Shown one piece after another: positions 8,185 through 17,506 of a DNA stretch of 64,000 nucleotides. The position numbers and the translations under genes are program-made. Below the pieces are notes generated by a model. It searched no databases, was not told the origin of the DNA, and saw only the letters and a program-made list of their open reading frames with translations. The DNA is from Merdimmobilis hominis (GTDB lineage: Bacteria; Bacillota; Clostridia; Oscillospirales; Ruminococcaceae), in the NCBI RefSeq assembly GCF_016901855.1, contig NZ_JACJKY010000002.1, positions 1 to 64,000 of the forward strand. Direction: 5' to 3'. The stretch's first letter is position 1. The number at the start of each line of letters is the position of its first letter.

Positions 8185-10879
8185 GAATTTCTACCTCCCC
8201 GGCAGGTAATGTAACAGTGAACACCGTGCCGTGCGGTGTGTTGTCTGAAACGGTTATTTTGCCGCCGTGTGCATTTACAATGGAACGGCACAGCGACAAG
8301 CCCATCCCCAAGCTGCGGCGGCTGTCGGCTATTTTATTTGCACCGCTGTAAAACATATCAAATACCCGCTCTTTCATATCATCGGGTATCCCGTCGCCGT
8401 CATCGGCAATGGTTATAACAGCTTTATCTTCCTGCTTCCAAGTTTTAATCAAAATATTAGAACCTTTAGGCGTGTATTTAATGGCGTTATCCACAATATT
8501 TATAATAACCTGTACCATAAGCTTTGCGTCCATTTTGGCGAGCAGATAATCTTCTTTATGCCGAACGGTAATATGATGTTCTACGCTTTTTCGGTTCACA
8601 TGATGCAGCGCTTCTGTGATGACATCGTCTACTAAATCCTCTGTAATGTTGAGATTAAGCCGTCCTTCTTCGATTCTTGCGACCGAAAGCAGATTTTCCA
8701 CCAAATTGATAAGCCACATAGAGTCATCGTAAATATCGGTATAAAGCTGATTCTTTGTCGCTTCGTCAAAGGAATTGCCGTTTGATATAAGGTTGCTTGC
8801 ATTGCCTGAAATGGAAGTAAGCGGCGTTCGCAAATCGTGGGAAATAGCCCGCAAGAGATTGGCACGGAGCTGTTCATTCTTAGCGAGAATTGCCGCTTCT
8901 TCTTTCTCTCTTGCATTCTTTTCGTTTTCCAGCGACAAAGCACATTCGCCGAGTATAGACAAAAGAATACTCTTTTCAAACGAATCAAGCGGCTCATTGC
9001 CTATATAAATGCCGACAACACCGTAGACTCGGCTGTTTACCCTTACAGCAAGGCATAGGCATTTTGCACTTGAAAGCGTTTCGGTAGTAGCGCCTGCGTG
9101 CTTGTTATTTTTCAGTACCCACTCTGCAACCGCCTTTTCATTTATACCGGTTATTTCCTCGTCCGTTTTGTCACCTGAAACGGTAAAAATATGCGGCTCG
9201 CTTAAAGTTTCGTTTTCTGACAAATAGAACACAATATCCTTACCGAGCAGTTTAATAAGTTGATTTGCCGTTGCAGAAACGATTTCGTTTTTGCCCTTTG
9301 CCTGCTGTAAAAGCTGGTTTGTGTCAAACAGCACCTTGGTTCTGTAAGCAGCCTGCGCAGCCTGCTTTGCATGATTTTTGAGCTTTACGGCAAGAGAGCT
9401 TGTAAGCAGCGCCGCCAAAAACATAATCAAAAAGGTGACAGGATAGCCTTGATCGTAAGCCTGAAGAGTGAAGTGCGGTTCGGTGAAGAAAAAGTTGAAA
9501 ACCAATATGCTGACAATAGAGGATATCAGACTGTAAATTCGATGCCTTGTCACAACCGAGGTTACAAGGACACCGAGAACATATACCGTTATAATATTGG
9601 CTTCTGCAAAGCCCAAGTATCGAAACAGCATTCCGATACAGCTTGACAAAATCAAAATAGCAACGCTTTTCAAGAGATCGGAAACCGAGAACACGATTTC
9701 ATTTTTCTTCCTTGCTTTTTTGACACGGTATGCTACACTTTTTCCTTCTGTGTCCGGTATAATATGCACATTCAAATTCGGCGTACTTGCAATTAACTTA
9801 TCTGTAAGCGTAGGTTTAGAGAATATGCTCCTTCGGGTTGCAGCGCTCCTGCCAATCACGATTTTCGACACGCCCGACAGCCTTGCAAACTCAGCTATTT
9901 GAAAAGGTACATCTTCCCCGTACACAGTTTCGATTTTTGCGCCGAGCTGTTCCGCAAGACGCATATTGCTCCGCAGTCGCTTTACATCTTCCTCGGACAT
10001 GACCTGATAATCAGGGGTTTCCACAAACAGCGCGGTAAAAGCACCCTTAAAGGCATTCGCCATTCGGGCAGCAGTACGAATGATTTTGGGATTGGACGGC
10101 GATGATGAAAGGCAGACAAGGATATGCTCGTCCGTATGATAATCGCTGTGGCTTTTAATTCTTACAGCTTCGGTAAGCAGATTTACTCTATCAGCGCAGC
10201 GTCGCAAAGCAATTTCACGAAGCGCCGTAAGATTTTCCACGGTAAAGAAATTCTCTATTGCACGCTCAGCCTGAGTCGGGTTATAAACTTTACCCGCTTG
10301 CAGCCGTTCAATCAATTCCTGCGGCTCAATATCAACAAGCTCAACCTGACCGGCATTATCAAATACCGAATCGAGGATACGCTCGTGTACCATAATGCCC
10401 GTTATAGATGCAACGGTGTCATTGAGACTTTCAATATGCTGAACATTTACCGTGGTATAAACATCTATTCCCGCATTAAGCAGCTCTTCAATATCCTGAT
10501 AACGCTTTGTATGTCGGCACACAGGCGCATTGGTATGGGCAAGCTCATCCACAAGGATTAACTGTGGGTGCCTGGCAAGCGCAGCATCAAGATTAAATTC
10601 CGAAAGAGTAATTCCGTTATATTCCGAAACAAGATTCGGAAGACATTCCAGCCCGTTTACAAGTGCAGAGGTCTGCGGACGGGCGTGCGGTTCAATGTAA
10701 CCTGCAACAACATCAACACCGCGCCTCTTTGCCGAATGTGCGGCTTTCAGCATGGCATAGGTTTTGCCTACGCCTGCGGCATATCCGAAAAATATCTTCA
10801 AATGCCCGCGATTAAGGCTTTGTTCTTCCTTTTCAATTTGCTTCAAAATCTGTTCCGGGCTTTGCCTTGTTTCGTCCAT
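8177..10879 (-). CDS. kdpD: KdpD osmosensitive potassium sensor kinase
   Basis: A 900-residue membrane sensor histidine kinase for potassium limitation. The N-terminal KdpD domain has a Walker A motif (GYAAGVGKT, near residue 36) and DELAHTNAPVCRHTKRYQD in pieces, followed by a Usp-like domain (about 245-370) with the GRSAATRR signature. Four closely spaced membrane segments follow (DUF4118, about 395-500), then a GAF-like region, the HisKA box AISHDLRTPLTS, and an ATPase domain with DNAIKYTPKG and MGLSLCRSIV. ATG 10879 is chosen because AGGAGGTG lies just upstream; an earlier in-frame ATG at 10903 has none. It is coupled to kdpE. The domain set is complete, so the two-component system appears intact. 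Confidence 0.95.
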   Translation of the reverse strand: MDETRQSPEQILKQIEKEEQSLNRGHLKIFFGYAAGVGKTYAMLKAAHSAKRRGVDVVAGYIEPHARPQTSALVNGLECLPNLVSEYNGITLSEFNLDAALARHPQLILVDELAHTNAPVCRHTKRYQDIEELLNAGIDVYTTVNVQHIESLNDTVASITGIMVHERILDSVFDNAGQVELVDIEPQELIERLQAGKVYNPTQAERAIENFFTVENLTALREIALRRCADRVNLLTEAVRIKSHSDYHTDEHILVCLSSSPSNPKIIRTAARMANAFKGAFTALFVETPDYQVMSEEDVKRLRSNMRLAEQLGAKIETVYGEDVPFQIAEFARLSGVSKIVIGRSAATRRSIFSKPTLTDKLIASTPNLNVHIIPDTEGKSVAYRVKKARKKNEIVFSVSDLLKSVAILILSSCIGMLFRYLGFAEANIITVYVLGVLVTSVVTRHRIYSLISSIVSILVFNFFFTEPHFTLQAYDQGYPVTFLIMFLAALLTSSLAVKLKNHAKQAAQAAYRTKVLFDTNQLLQQAKGKNEIVSATANQLIKLLGKDIVFYLSENETLSEPHIFTVSGDKTDEEITGINEKAVAEWVLKNNKHAGATTETLSSAKCLCLAVRVNSRVYGVVGIYIGNEPLDSFEKSILLSILGECALSLENEKNAREKEEAAILAKNEQLRANLLRAISHDLRTPLTSISGNASNLISNGNSFDEATKNQLYTDIYDDSMWLINLVENLLSVARIEEGRLNLNITEDLVDDVITEALHHVNRKSVEHHITVRHKEDYLLAKMDAKLMVQVIINIVDNAIKYTPKGSNILIKTWKQEDKAVITIADDGDGIPDDMKERVFDMFYSGANKIADSRRSLGMGLSLCRSIVNAHGGKITVSDNTPHGTVFTVTLPAGEVEIHE

Positions 10880-10920
10880 AAAAACACCTCCTGTAAGTCT
10901 CATATTTTAAGAGAGCGAAA

Positions 10921-11832
10921 TTAAAAGAATTTTTTCCTTTTGAAGTAAATAAATTCGACGACTGCAATAATCAGCGCAACAAGTATAACAACCGGGTAAC
11001 CGTACCGCCATTTAAGCTCAGGCATATAGGCAAAGTTCATTCCGTACCATCCCGTGATTAAAGTAAGAGGCAGGAAAAAGGTTGTGACGATTGTGAGAAT
11101 CCCCATAATTTTATTTTGCCGTGCGTCTTGCTTTGACTGATAAAGCTCACGAAGCTGAAGCATATTTTCACGAAGCAGCTGAACATGATTTTGCAATCTC
11201 TCGGCACGATAGGCAAATTTATCCCAGTCCTGCGTATCGTCTGCAAATGAAGAACACGCGCGGGATTGAAACAACTCTCCGATATTTGTCAGTTGTTCAT
11301 AGTAAGCGTTTAATTCGGACAGCTTTTGCCTGTGTTTTGTGAGCAAAGGGAAAAAGTCTGCCGAACCGCCGGAACCGATATTTTCTTCCATTTTCTCTGT
11401 TTCTGACTCTATGTGAGAAAGATAGAGAACATCATCTTCTATCATTTGCTCCATAAACTGCAAAAGAAGCTGAGCCGGGCTGTTCAGTTCCTGAAGCATA
11501 CCTATCCGTTTGTCTACCCATAATTTCAAATCGCCTACATCTTCGACAAATAAGAGCGACTGTCCCGTCAAATAAAAGCCGAAAGAAAGCTGCGGTGAAC
11601 GCTGTTCGCTTTTCTGAGGCAGGCGTAAGGTCCCGATGATGCAGTTTTTGAACACTTCCGCTTTACAGTAACGAATCGATCCGAGGCAGTGGAGAAGTTC
11701 TTTATAATACGGCAGTTGTTCTTTACATTCGTGAAATTCCGCCGTACTCATAACCGTGAAAAACGGTTTTCTATCGCCGCAGTTTTGGGCGGCTTGCAGA
11801 CTCCCGTCTTTTGAATCAATGAAGTATTGCAT
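10921..11832 (-). CDS. CorA-family divalent cation transporter-like protein
   Basis: A 303-residue protein of the CorA metal transport superfamily. The C-terminus has two membrane helices; the first ends in the signature YGMNF (GMN motif), with TFFLPLTLITGWYGMNF before it, and the second is followed by the basic tail YFKRKKFF. The N-terminal half is the cytoplasmic domain with long helices (about residues 130-240). CorA proteins carry Mg2+ or other divalent cations as pentamers. ATG 11832 has AAGGAGG 7 bases upstream; a GTG at 11835 is in frame but closer. It is inserted between the kdpD gene and the regulatory remnants, with about 40 bases to kdpD. Its link to potassium physiology is unclear. 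Confidence 0.85.
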   Translation of the reverse strand: MQYFIDSKDGSLQAAQNCGDRKPFFTVMSTAEFHECKEQLPYYKELLHCLGSIRYCKAEVFKNCIIGTLRLPQKSEQRSPQLSFGFYLTGQSLLFVEDVGDLKLWVDKRIGMLQELNSPAQLLLQFMEQMIEDDVLYLSHIESETEKMEENIGSGGSADFFPLLTKHRQKLSELNAYYEQLTNIGELFQSRACSSFADDTQDWDKFAYRAERLQNHVQLLRENMLQLRELYQSKQDARQNKIMGILTIVTTFFLPLTLITGWYGMNFAYMPELKWRYGYPVVILVALIIAVVEFIYFKRKKFF

Positions 11833-11882
11833 CACAGCACCTCCTTTCCGCTCTTTATTATATCACAGTATGAAAGTATTTT

Positions 11883-12137
11883 CTACTTTATATATTCCGC
11901 ATTGATTGCCGCTTGATTTGACAAAAGCAAATCAGAAAAGCTATTGGCAAGGGCATTGCTTGAGGTCTTTTTCCATACCACAGCGGTCTGACTTCCTGAA
12001 GGATTCAGCGGTTCTATCGTACATCCTGCTTGCTCACAGATAATACTATGTTGCTTTGTAGAAATGATAAGACAGTTGTAGGTATCGCCATTTGCAGAAG
12101 CATTGTTTTCTATAAAGCCAAAGTCAATGCGATTTTT
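11883..12137 (-). pseudogene. LysR-type regulator C-terminal remnant
   Basis: The reading frame encodes about 83 residues with RIDFGFIE, then a C-terminal segment containing TAVVWKKTSSNALANSFSDLL (cited in parts: TAVVWKKTS and ANSFSDLLL). This resembles the end of a LysR-type substrate-binding domain. No helix-turn-helix part and no RBS are present. The frame begins right where the upstream CBS protein loses similarity, so a deletion seems to have removed the CBS 3-prime end and the LysR 5-prime end together. The LysR assignment rests on weak similarity that I recognise by eye. Confidence 0.4.
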
Positions 12138-12139
12138 GT

Positions 12140-12412
12140 TTAGCTTATGGATAGGGCAAGATAACATTCTTTGCGCATGATGTCGCCAATTCGGTAACGC
12201 TCCTGAATTTTCAAATCCGTATTTCCGACAGCCAAAATGTGACGGAGGAAATCTCCCTCCGTCACACTTCCCACATACTGTTCTTCTTCATTCAGCACGG
12301 GTATGGCAGTATATCCGTGCGCACGAAAGCGTTCCAGTCCCTGACGGACCGTATCATTCTCACGGAGGAACACGGTGGAAATTTTCGGAATCATGATTTT
12401 GATAATGTTCAT
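12140..12412 (-). CDS. Truncated CBS-domain protein
   Basis: A 90-residue protein with one CBS-type half: MIPKISTVFLRENDTVRQGL, then GYTAIPVLNEEEQYVGSVTEGDFL (in parts GYTAIPVLNEE and VGSVTEGDFL) and RIGDIMRKE. Proteins of this type normally carry two CBS repeats and about 130-140 residues; here the second repeat is missing and the frame ends in LALSIS. CBS pairs bind adenine nucleotides and often regulate ion transporters. Its position directly after kdpC on the same strand suggests regulation of, or co-expression with, the potassium pump. The start at 12412 overlaps the region just after the kdpC stop, with GGAGA 12 bases upstream. A single half-repeat may still dimerise, but the gene is probably decaying. 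Confidence 0.65.
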   Translation of the reverse strand: MNIIKIMIPKISTVFLRENDTVRQGLERFRAHGYTAIPVLNEEEQYVGSVTEGDFLRHILAVGNTDLKIQERYRIGDIMRKECYLALSIS

Positions 12413-12419
12413 AGTGTGA

Positions 12420-13028
12420 TTACTTCTCCAAAATTCCGTCCAGCATCAAATTCACTTTAAGAACATTAACGGTTTCTTCACCGAAAATACCTAAGAACTT
12501 ACCGTCAGTGCATTTTTGAATAACCTCCCGCACCTCGTCCTCGGTCATATTGTTTGCTTTTGCAATTCTTGCTACCTGATACTCAGCGGCGGCAGGTGAA
12601 ATATGCGGGTCAAGTCCGCTGCCCGAGCAGGTTACAAGGTCAACGGGGATTGCCGTTTCGTCCATATCGGGATTGGCCGCTCTGAGCTTTTCCACACGCT
12701 CCCGAACCAAAGCCTCATATTCTTCGCTTGCCGGGGAAAGATTGGACGGTGCGGCATACATCAGAGTTTTTCCGTTTTCGTCCTTGTAGGTTGAAACATC
12801 AATATTCATAATGCGCCCCCACATATGCCCGTCATCCGTATACTGTTGACCGAGCAGCTCACAGCCGTACTTTTTTCCGTCAACCTCAATAATACTTCCG
12901 TTTGCTTTATCAGGAAAAATAAGCTGTGCAATGCCTGTTACAATACCTGTATAAACCACGCCGCAGAGCAATGTAAAAATAAGAAAGATTATAGCCGCTC
13001 TCGGCAGTACATTTTTCAATGTTTTCAT
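12420..13028 (-). CDS. kdpC: KdpC potassium-transporting ATPase subunit C
   Basis: A 202-residue subunit of the KdpFABC high-affinity K+ pump. It has one N-terminal membrane helix (AAIIFLIFTLLCGVVYTGIV) and an extracytoplasmic domain with NLSPASEEY, VPVDLVTCSGSGLDPHISPAAA in pieces (VTCSGSGLDPHIS) and the C-terminal DGKFLGIFGEETVNVLKVN motif. KdpC stabilises the complex. The ATG at 13028 has AAGGAGGAA 8 bases upstream; an in-frame ATG at 13049 lies within the kdpB end and lacks an RBS. The order A-B-C with short gaps matches other bacteria. Confidence 0.95.
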   Translation of the reverse strand: MKTLKNVLPRAAIIFLIFTLLCGVVYTGIVTGIAQLIFPDKANGSIIEVDGKKYGCELLGQQYTDDGHMWGRIMNIDVSTYKDENGKTLMYAAPSNLSPASEEYEALVRERVEKLRAANPDMDETAIPVDLVTCSGSGLDPHISPAAAEYQVARIAKANNMTEDEVREVIQKCTDGKFLGIFGEETVNVLKVNLMLDGILEK

Positions 13029-13041
13029 TATAAATTCCTCC

Positions 13042-15111
13042 TTATGCAAGCCCGAAAAGAACTAACAGCATATCAATCAGCTTAATGAAGATAAAAGGTG
13101 CCGCAAGACCGCCGAGACCGTAAATTAACAGATTGCGTGACAAGAGCTTGCCTGCCGGCACCTCACGGTATTTAACGCCTTTGAGTGCCAGCGGAATCAA
13201 CGCAATAATAATCAGCGCGTTGTAAATTATTGCCGATAAAACAGCGCTTTGCGGGGAATGAAGTCCCATAATGTTAAGTGCCGAAAGCCCCGGATAAAGC
13301 CCCATAAACAAGGCGGGGATAATGGCGAAGTACTTTGCCACATCATTAGCTATCGAAAAGGTGGTCAGACTGCCTCTTGTCATTAAAAGCTGTTTGCCGA
13401 TGCGGACAATATCAATAAGCTTTGTCGGCGACGAATCAAGGTCAACCATATTGCCCGCTTCCTTTGCCGCCTGTGTGCCTGTGTTCATCGCAACCGCCAC
13501 ATCGGCCTGCGCAAGTGCGGGAGCGTCGTTTGTGCCGTCGCCCGTCATTGCCACAAGGTGTCCCTTGGTTTGAAAATCCCGTATCATATGAAGCTTGCCT
13601 TCGGGCGTTGCTTCGGCAAGAAAATCGTCCACTCCGGCTTCTGCCGCAATAGCGGCGGCGGTCATCGGGTTATCGCCCGTAATCATAATGGTTTTTATGC
13701 CCATTTTGCGAAGATCAGCAAATTTTTCCTTTACGCCCTGCTTGATAATGTCTTTCAGATGAATAACGCCTAAAATCTTATGATTTTTCGCTACAACAAG
13801 GGGAGTTCCGCCTTGGTTCGCAATCTCTTTAACGATTCGGTCGCATTCATTAGAATAAATGCCGCCGTTTTCGGTCACATATTCCTGCATAGTGTCGGCG
13901 GCTCCCTTGCGGATTTCGTTGCCGTCGTAATCAACTCCGCTCATACGGGTTTTCGCCGTAAAGGGGATAAAGGTCATATTCTTGTCGGAAAGCTCTCTGC
14001 CGCGAATATTAAATTTTTCTTTTGCGAGAATAACTACACTTCTGCCCTCAGGCGTTTCATCGGCAAGCGAGGATAGCTGCGCCGCATCGGCAAGCTCCTG
14101 TTCACTTGCACCGTCTACCGGAATAAAGGCGCTCGCCTTTCGGTTGCCAAGTGTAATCGTGCCTGTTTTGTCAAGCATAAGTATGTCCACATCGCCTGCG
14201 GCTTCTATAGCTCTGCCGCTCATAGCAAGAACATTTGCCTGATTAAGTCGGCTCATTCCCGCAATACCGATAGCCGAAAGCAAGGCGCCGATGGTGGTAG
14301 GGGCGAGGCAGACAAGCAGAGCTACCAGGGTAGTAACAGAGGTCGGATTATCAATTCCCGCCTGCTTTGCCGAGAATATGGAATAGGTATACAGCGACAC
14401 AGTGACAAGAATAAATATAATGGAAAGTGCAACAAGGAAAATCTGCAACGCGATTTCATTAGGCGTCTTTTTTCTGGATGCGCCCTCGACCATTGCAATC
14501 ATTTTATCAAGGAAGCTTTCGCCTGCTTCGTTCGTTATCTGCACGACAATCCAATCGGAAAGTACGGTTGTACCGCCTGTTACGGCGCTTCTGTCGCCGC
14601 CCGCCTCACGGATAACGGGTGCGGATTCGCCTGTGATAGCACTTTCGTCTACCGAGGCCGCACCCTCAATAACCTCACCGTCGCCCGGAATTTGCTCTCC
14701 TGCTTTTACAATGACAATATCGCCTTTTTTAAGCAAAACGGAAGAAACGGCGGTTATCTGCTCCTTTTTATCGGCAGATGGTATTTTATGCACCTCTACA
14801 TCTTTCTTTGAAGCTCTCAGAGCGTCCGCCTGCGCCTTTCCGCGTCCTTCTGCAATTGCTTCGGCAAAATTTGCAAAAATACAGGTAAACCACAGAATAA
14901 TGGCGATTGCCAAGGTGTAGCCGCTTGAAGCGTCTTTTAATCCGAACAGAGAAACAATCCACAGCCCGGTTGTCAGGATAGCCGAAATATACACCAAAAG
15001 CATAACAGGGTTTTGCACCTGTGTTTTGGGGTTTAGTTTTATAAATGAATCTTTTATGGCTCTGCCGAGCATCTTTTTATCGGCAAAAGCACTTTTTGTT
15101 TTCGATGCCAT
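13042..15111 (-). CDS. kdpB: KdpB P-type ATPase subunit
   Basis: A 689-residue P-type ATPase that powers K+ uptake by the Kdp complex. The phosphorylation motif MLDKTGTIT, the actuator motif TGES ([10 protein letters not shown]), the hinge [10 protein letters not shown] and the nucleotide-binding KGAAD are all present, along with about seven membrane segments. Size and motifs match KdpB of Gram-positive bacteria. AAGGAGG precedes the ATG at 15111, and 12 bases separate it from kdpA. Nothing suggests inactivation. Confidence 0.96.
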   Translation of the reverse strand: MASKTKSAFADKKMLGRAIKDSFIKLNPKTQVQNPVMLLVYISAILTTGLWIVSLFGLKDASSGYTLAIAIILWFTCIFANFAEAIAEGRGKAQADALRASKKDVEVHKIPSADKKEQITAVSSVLLKKGDIVIVKAGEQIPGDGEVIEGAASVDESAITGESAPVIREAGGDRSAVTGGTTVLSDWIVVQITNEAGESFLDKMIAMVEGASRKKTPNEIALQIFLVALSIIFILVTVSLYTYSIFSAKQAGIDNPTSVTTLVALLVCLAPTTIGALLSAIGIAGMSRLNQANVLAMSGRAIEAAGDVDILMLDKTGTITLGNRKASAFIPVDGASEQELADAAQLSSLADETPEGRSVVILAKEKFNIRGRELSDKNMTFIPFTAKTRMSGVDYDGNEIRKGAADTMQEYVTENGGIYSNECDRIVKEIANQGGTPLVVAKNHKILGVIHLKDIIKQGVKEKFADLRKMGIKTIMITGDNPMTAAAIAAEAGVDDFLAEATPEGKLHMIRDFQTKGHLVAMTGDGTNDAPALAQADVAVAMNTGTQAAKEAGNMVDLDSSPTKLIDIVRIGKQLLMTRGSLTTFSIANDVAKYFAIIPALFMGLYPGLSALNIMGLHSPQSAVLSAIIYNALIIIALIPLALKGVKYREVPAGKLLSRNLLIYGLGGLAAPFIFIKLIDMLLVLFGLA

Positions 15112-15123
15112 AACAGTGCCTCC

Positions 15124-16935
15124 TTAAATAACATTACTGAAAAATTCAGCCAGCGGTCCTAATGCCAACGCAGGGAAGAAGCTGAGCGCGCCTATAATAA
15201 GGACAATTAGTATCAGCAGGAATACAAACATACCGTTTGTGGTGGAAAGTGTACCCGCGCTTGTTGCAATCTTCTTTTTCCCTGCAAGACTTCCCGCAAT
15301 CGCCAGCGTTCCGATGATAGGCAGGAAACGGGCAAACAGCATGACAAGACCGAGCGAAACATTTAAAAATACGGTATTTGCATTAAATCCGGCAAAGGCA
15401 GAGCCGTTATTACTGCCGCAGGAAGAATATGCGTATAGAAGTTCGGAAAAGCCGTGCGCTCCGCCATTGTTAAGACTGTCCGCTACGCTCGGAACTACCG
15501 CCGCAATACCGCTGCCTATAAGAATGGCAATCGGCGTAGCAAGGCAAACAAGCACAGACCATTTCATCTCGTAAGGTTCAATCTTTTTGCCTAAAAACTC
15601 AGGTGTTCTGCCGACCATAAGCCCGGCTATAAATACCGTCAGAATGGCAAATGCAAGCATACCGTAAAGACCGCAGCCAACGCCGCCGAAGATAACCTCG
15701 CCGAGCTGCATCAGGAGCATTGTCACCATACCGCCGAGCGGCGTGTAGCTGTCGTGCATAGAGTTTACAGAGCCGTTGGAAGCTGCCGTTGTAAATGCCG
15801 CCCATGTTGAGGATGTTGCAATGCCGAATCGGGTTTCCTTACCCTCCATATTGCCGCCTGCTTGGTCGATCATAGAGATGTTGACGCCATCCTGTGCAAG
15901 CTGCGGTGTTGCAACCTGTTCGCTGACGGCGATCGTGCCGAGCGCCAACACAAGGCATATAAACATCGCCATAAATATTGCAACGCCCTGTTTTTTGTTC
16001 TTTACCGCCTTGCCAAAGGTGAAGCACAGCGCCGCAGGAATAAGCAAAATTGAAAGCATTTCAATTAAATTTGTAAAGGCGTTCGGATTTTCGAGCGGAT
16101 GAGCGGAGTTAACACCCATATAACCGCCGCCGTTTGTGCCTGATTGCTTAATGGCGACCTGACTTGCCGCAGGGCCCATAGGTACAAACTGTTCGGTAAC
16201 AATTTCGGCGTCTTCTATTTTTTTACCGTCAACTGTTACGGTATTTGTATCAAGGTCAATCTCGGCGTTTTCAAGGATTTCGCCGTCTGCGCTTACCGCA
16301 ATCGGTTCAACGAGCGATACGGTTTCAGCTCCTTTAAGGTTTTGAATAACGCCGCCGCCTACAAGACAAAGTGAGATTACAAGATTAAGCGGAATCAAAA
16401 TATGAATGATGATTCTCGTTATATCAACCCAAAAGCTGCCTAAGCCATCGGCTTTTACTTTTATAAATCCCCGTATCAGGGCAAACAGCACGGCAATGCC
16501 CGTAGCTGCGGAAACAAAGTTCTGCACGGTAAGTCCGAGCGCTTGCGTAAGATAGCTTAATGTAGACTCGCCGCTGTATGCCTGCCAGTTTGTATTGGTT
16601 ACAAAGCTTGCCGCTGTGTTAAAGGACAAATCCCATTTTACGCCCGAAAGCCCCTGCGGATTTCCGGGAAGAACTCCCTGCAAAAGCTGAAGCAAAAACA
16701 GAAAAACAAGACCGATGCCTGAAAAAATCAGAACTGAAACGGCATATTTTTTCCAGTTCATTTGCTCGTCCTTTTTGACGCGCATAACCTTATACACAGC
16801 GTCTTCACAGGGCGTTAGAATTTTTGAAAGAAAGGTTTTCTCTCCGTTCATTACCTTCTTGATATAAGCACCGAGCGGAATCGCCAAAGCAATAAGAACG
16901 ACGAGATAAAGTATGTATTGTATTACCGAACTCAT
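15124..16935 (-). CDS. kdpA: KdpA potassium-binding channel-like subunit
   Basis: A 603-residue membrane protein, the K+-selective subunit of KdpFABC. Typical selectivity-region segments are visible: TNTNWQAYSGE, GTNGGGYMGVNSAHPLENP in pieces (GTNGGGYMGVN), and the late CGSNNGSAFAG. It is about 45 residues longer than the Escherichia coli protein, because of an acidic insert around residues 220-255 (DGEILENAEIDLDTNTV), probably an extracellular loop. The start has AAAGGGG upstream and overlaps the kdpF stop as ATGA. About ten hydrophobic segments are seen. Confidence 0.96.
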   Translation of the reverse strand: MSSVIQYILYLVVLIALAIPLGAYIKKVMNGEKTFLSKILTPCEDAVYKVMRVKKDEQMNWKKYAVSVLIFSGIGLVFLFLLQLLQGVLPGNPQGLSGVKWDLSFNTAASFVTNTNWQAYSGESTLSYLTQALGLTVQNFVSAATGIAVLFALIRGFIKVKADGLGSFWVDITRIIIHILIPLNLVISLCLVGGGVIQNLKGAETVSLVEPIAVSADGEILENAEIDLDTNTVTVDGKKIEDAEIVTEQFVPMGPAASQVAIKQSGTNGGGYMGVNSAHPLENPNAFTNLIEMLSILLIPAALCFTFGKAVKNKKQGVAIFMAMFICLVLALGTIAVSEQVATPQLAQDGVNISMIDQAGGNMEGKETRFGIATSSTWAAFTTAASNGSVNSMHDSYTPLGGMVTMLLMQLGEVIFGGVGCGLYGMLAFAILTVFIAGLMVGRTPEFLGKKIEPYEMKWSVLVCLATPIAILIGSGIAAVVPSVADSLNNGGAHGFSELLYAYSSCGSNNGSAFAGFNANTVFLNVSLGLVMLFARFLPIIGTLAIAGSLAGKKKIATSAGTLSTTNGMFVFLLILIVLIIGALSFFPALALGPLAEFFSNVI

Positions 16936-17024
16936 TTTTGTTCATCCCCTTTCATCAGTATATAGACATAATAGATTAGCAGTGCCGCAGCACAAAGACC
17001 GATAAATCCGATTATAATATTCAT
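16932..17024 (-). CDS. kdpF: KdpF small subunit
   Basis: A 30-residue peptide, MNIIIGFIGLC..., with one membrane helix and a short charged tail MKGDEQK. KdpF is the lipid-like stabiliser of the Kdp complex. The RBS AAGGAGGT lies just upstream of ATG 17024, and its TGA overlaps the kdpA ATG. This tiny gene is easily missed, but position, size and hydrophobicity make the call firm. Confidence 0.9.
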   Translation of the reverse strand: MNIIIGFIGLCAAALLIYYVYILMKGDEQK

Positions 17025-17114
17025 AGTCTTACCTCCTTGCCTGATATTTTAACAGCATAAAGATTAAATTGGGATTAGCAGAATTTACAGCGTATTAAAA
17101 CTATATTAAGGCGC

Positions 17115-17309
17115 TTACAGCCACCCGAAAATCAAAGCAATAGGAACCGTAATAATTACGGTGAAGAAAAACACGGCAACGAGAACACAAATCAGCATAC
17201 CGATAAATACCGCAAAAAAGGACAGATACGGATGCTTGAATGCGAAATGCTCCGCACGTGCTTCAATGCGCTTATCAAATTCGTGTATAGCTTTAAATAT
17301 GGCTGACAT
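17115..17309 (-). CDS. Small membrane protein upstream of kdpF
   Basis: A 64-residue protein with an amphipathic N-terminus (AIFKAIHEFDKRIEARAEHF) and a long hydrophobic C-terminal half forming one or two membrane helices (FFAVFIGMLICVLVAVFFF...). AAGGAGGG precedes ATG 17309. It is the first gene of the kdp island on the minus strand, 90 bases before kdpF, and is probably transcribed with it. I do not recognise a family. It may be an extra small component or regulator of the pump. The upstream stretch 17310-17430 contains a TTGAGA-like hexamer but I cannot fix a promoter. Confidence 0.65.
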   Translation of the reverse strand: MSAIFKAIHEFDKRIEARAEHFAFKHPYLSFFAVFIGMLICVLVAVFFFTVIITVPIALIFGWL

Positions 17310-17429
17310 ATTTAATCCCTCCTTACGCTAACAGAATAGCACAGGAGAAATAAAAACGGGAAAAAGACCTCATTGATTACTGTTAAGAAAAAATAAAGTC
17401 TCAATTAGTGGAACTTACCTGCCAAAATA

Positions 17430-17475
17430 GAAAGCGGCGGCAGAAAGAATAGAATCTTCCTGCCGCCGCTTTTTG
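17430..17475. terminator. GC-rich terminator between kdp and sigma-like genes
   Basis: AAAGCGGCGGCAG (17431-17443) pairs perfectly with CTGCCGCCGCTTT (17460-17472), with T-rich sequence on both outer sides. It ends the minus-strand unit 18-19.5 kb and forms the right boundary of the kdp island. Confidence 0.85.
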
Positions 17476-17506
17476 CTAATTCATATTAAATTTTTTATTG
17501 CTTTTC

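Noticed and set aside
8236-10561. Several plus-strand reading frames inside kdpD
   Set aside because: They are antisense shadows of a complete, well-recognised sensor kinase and have no RBS or family features.
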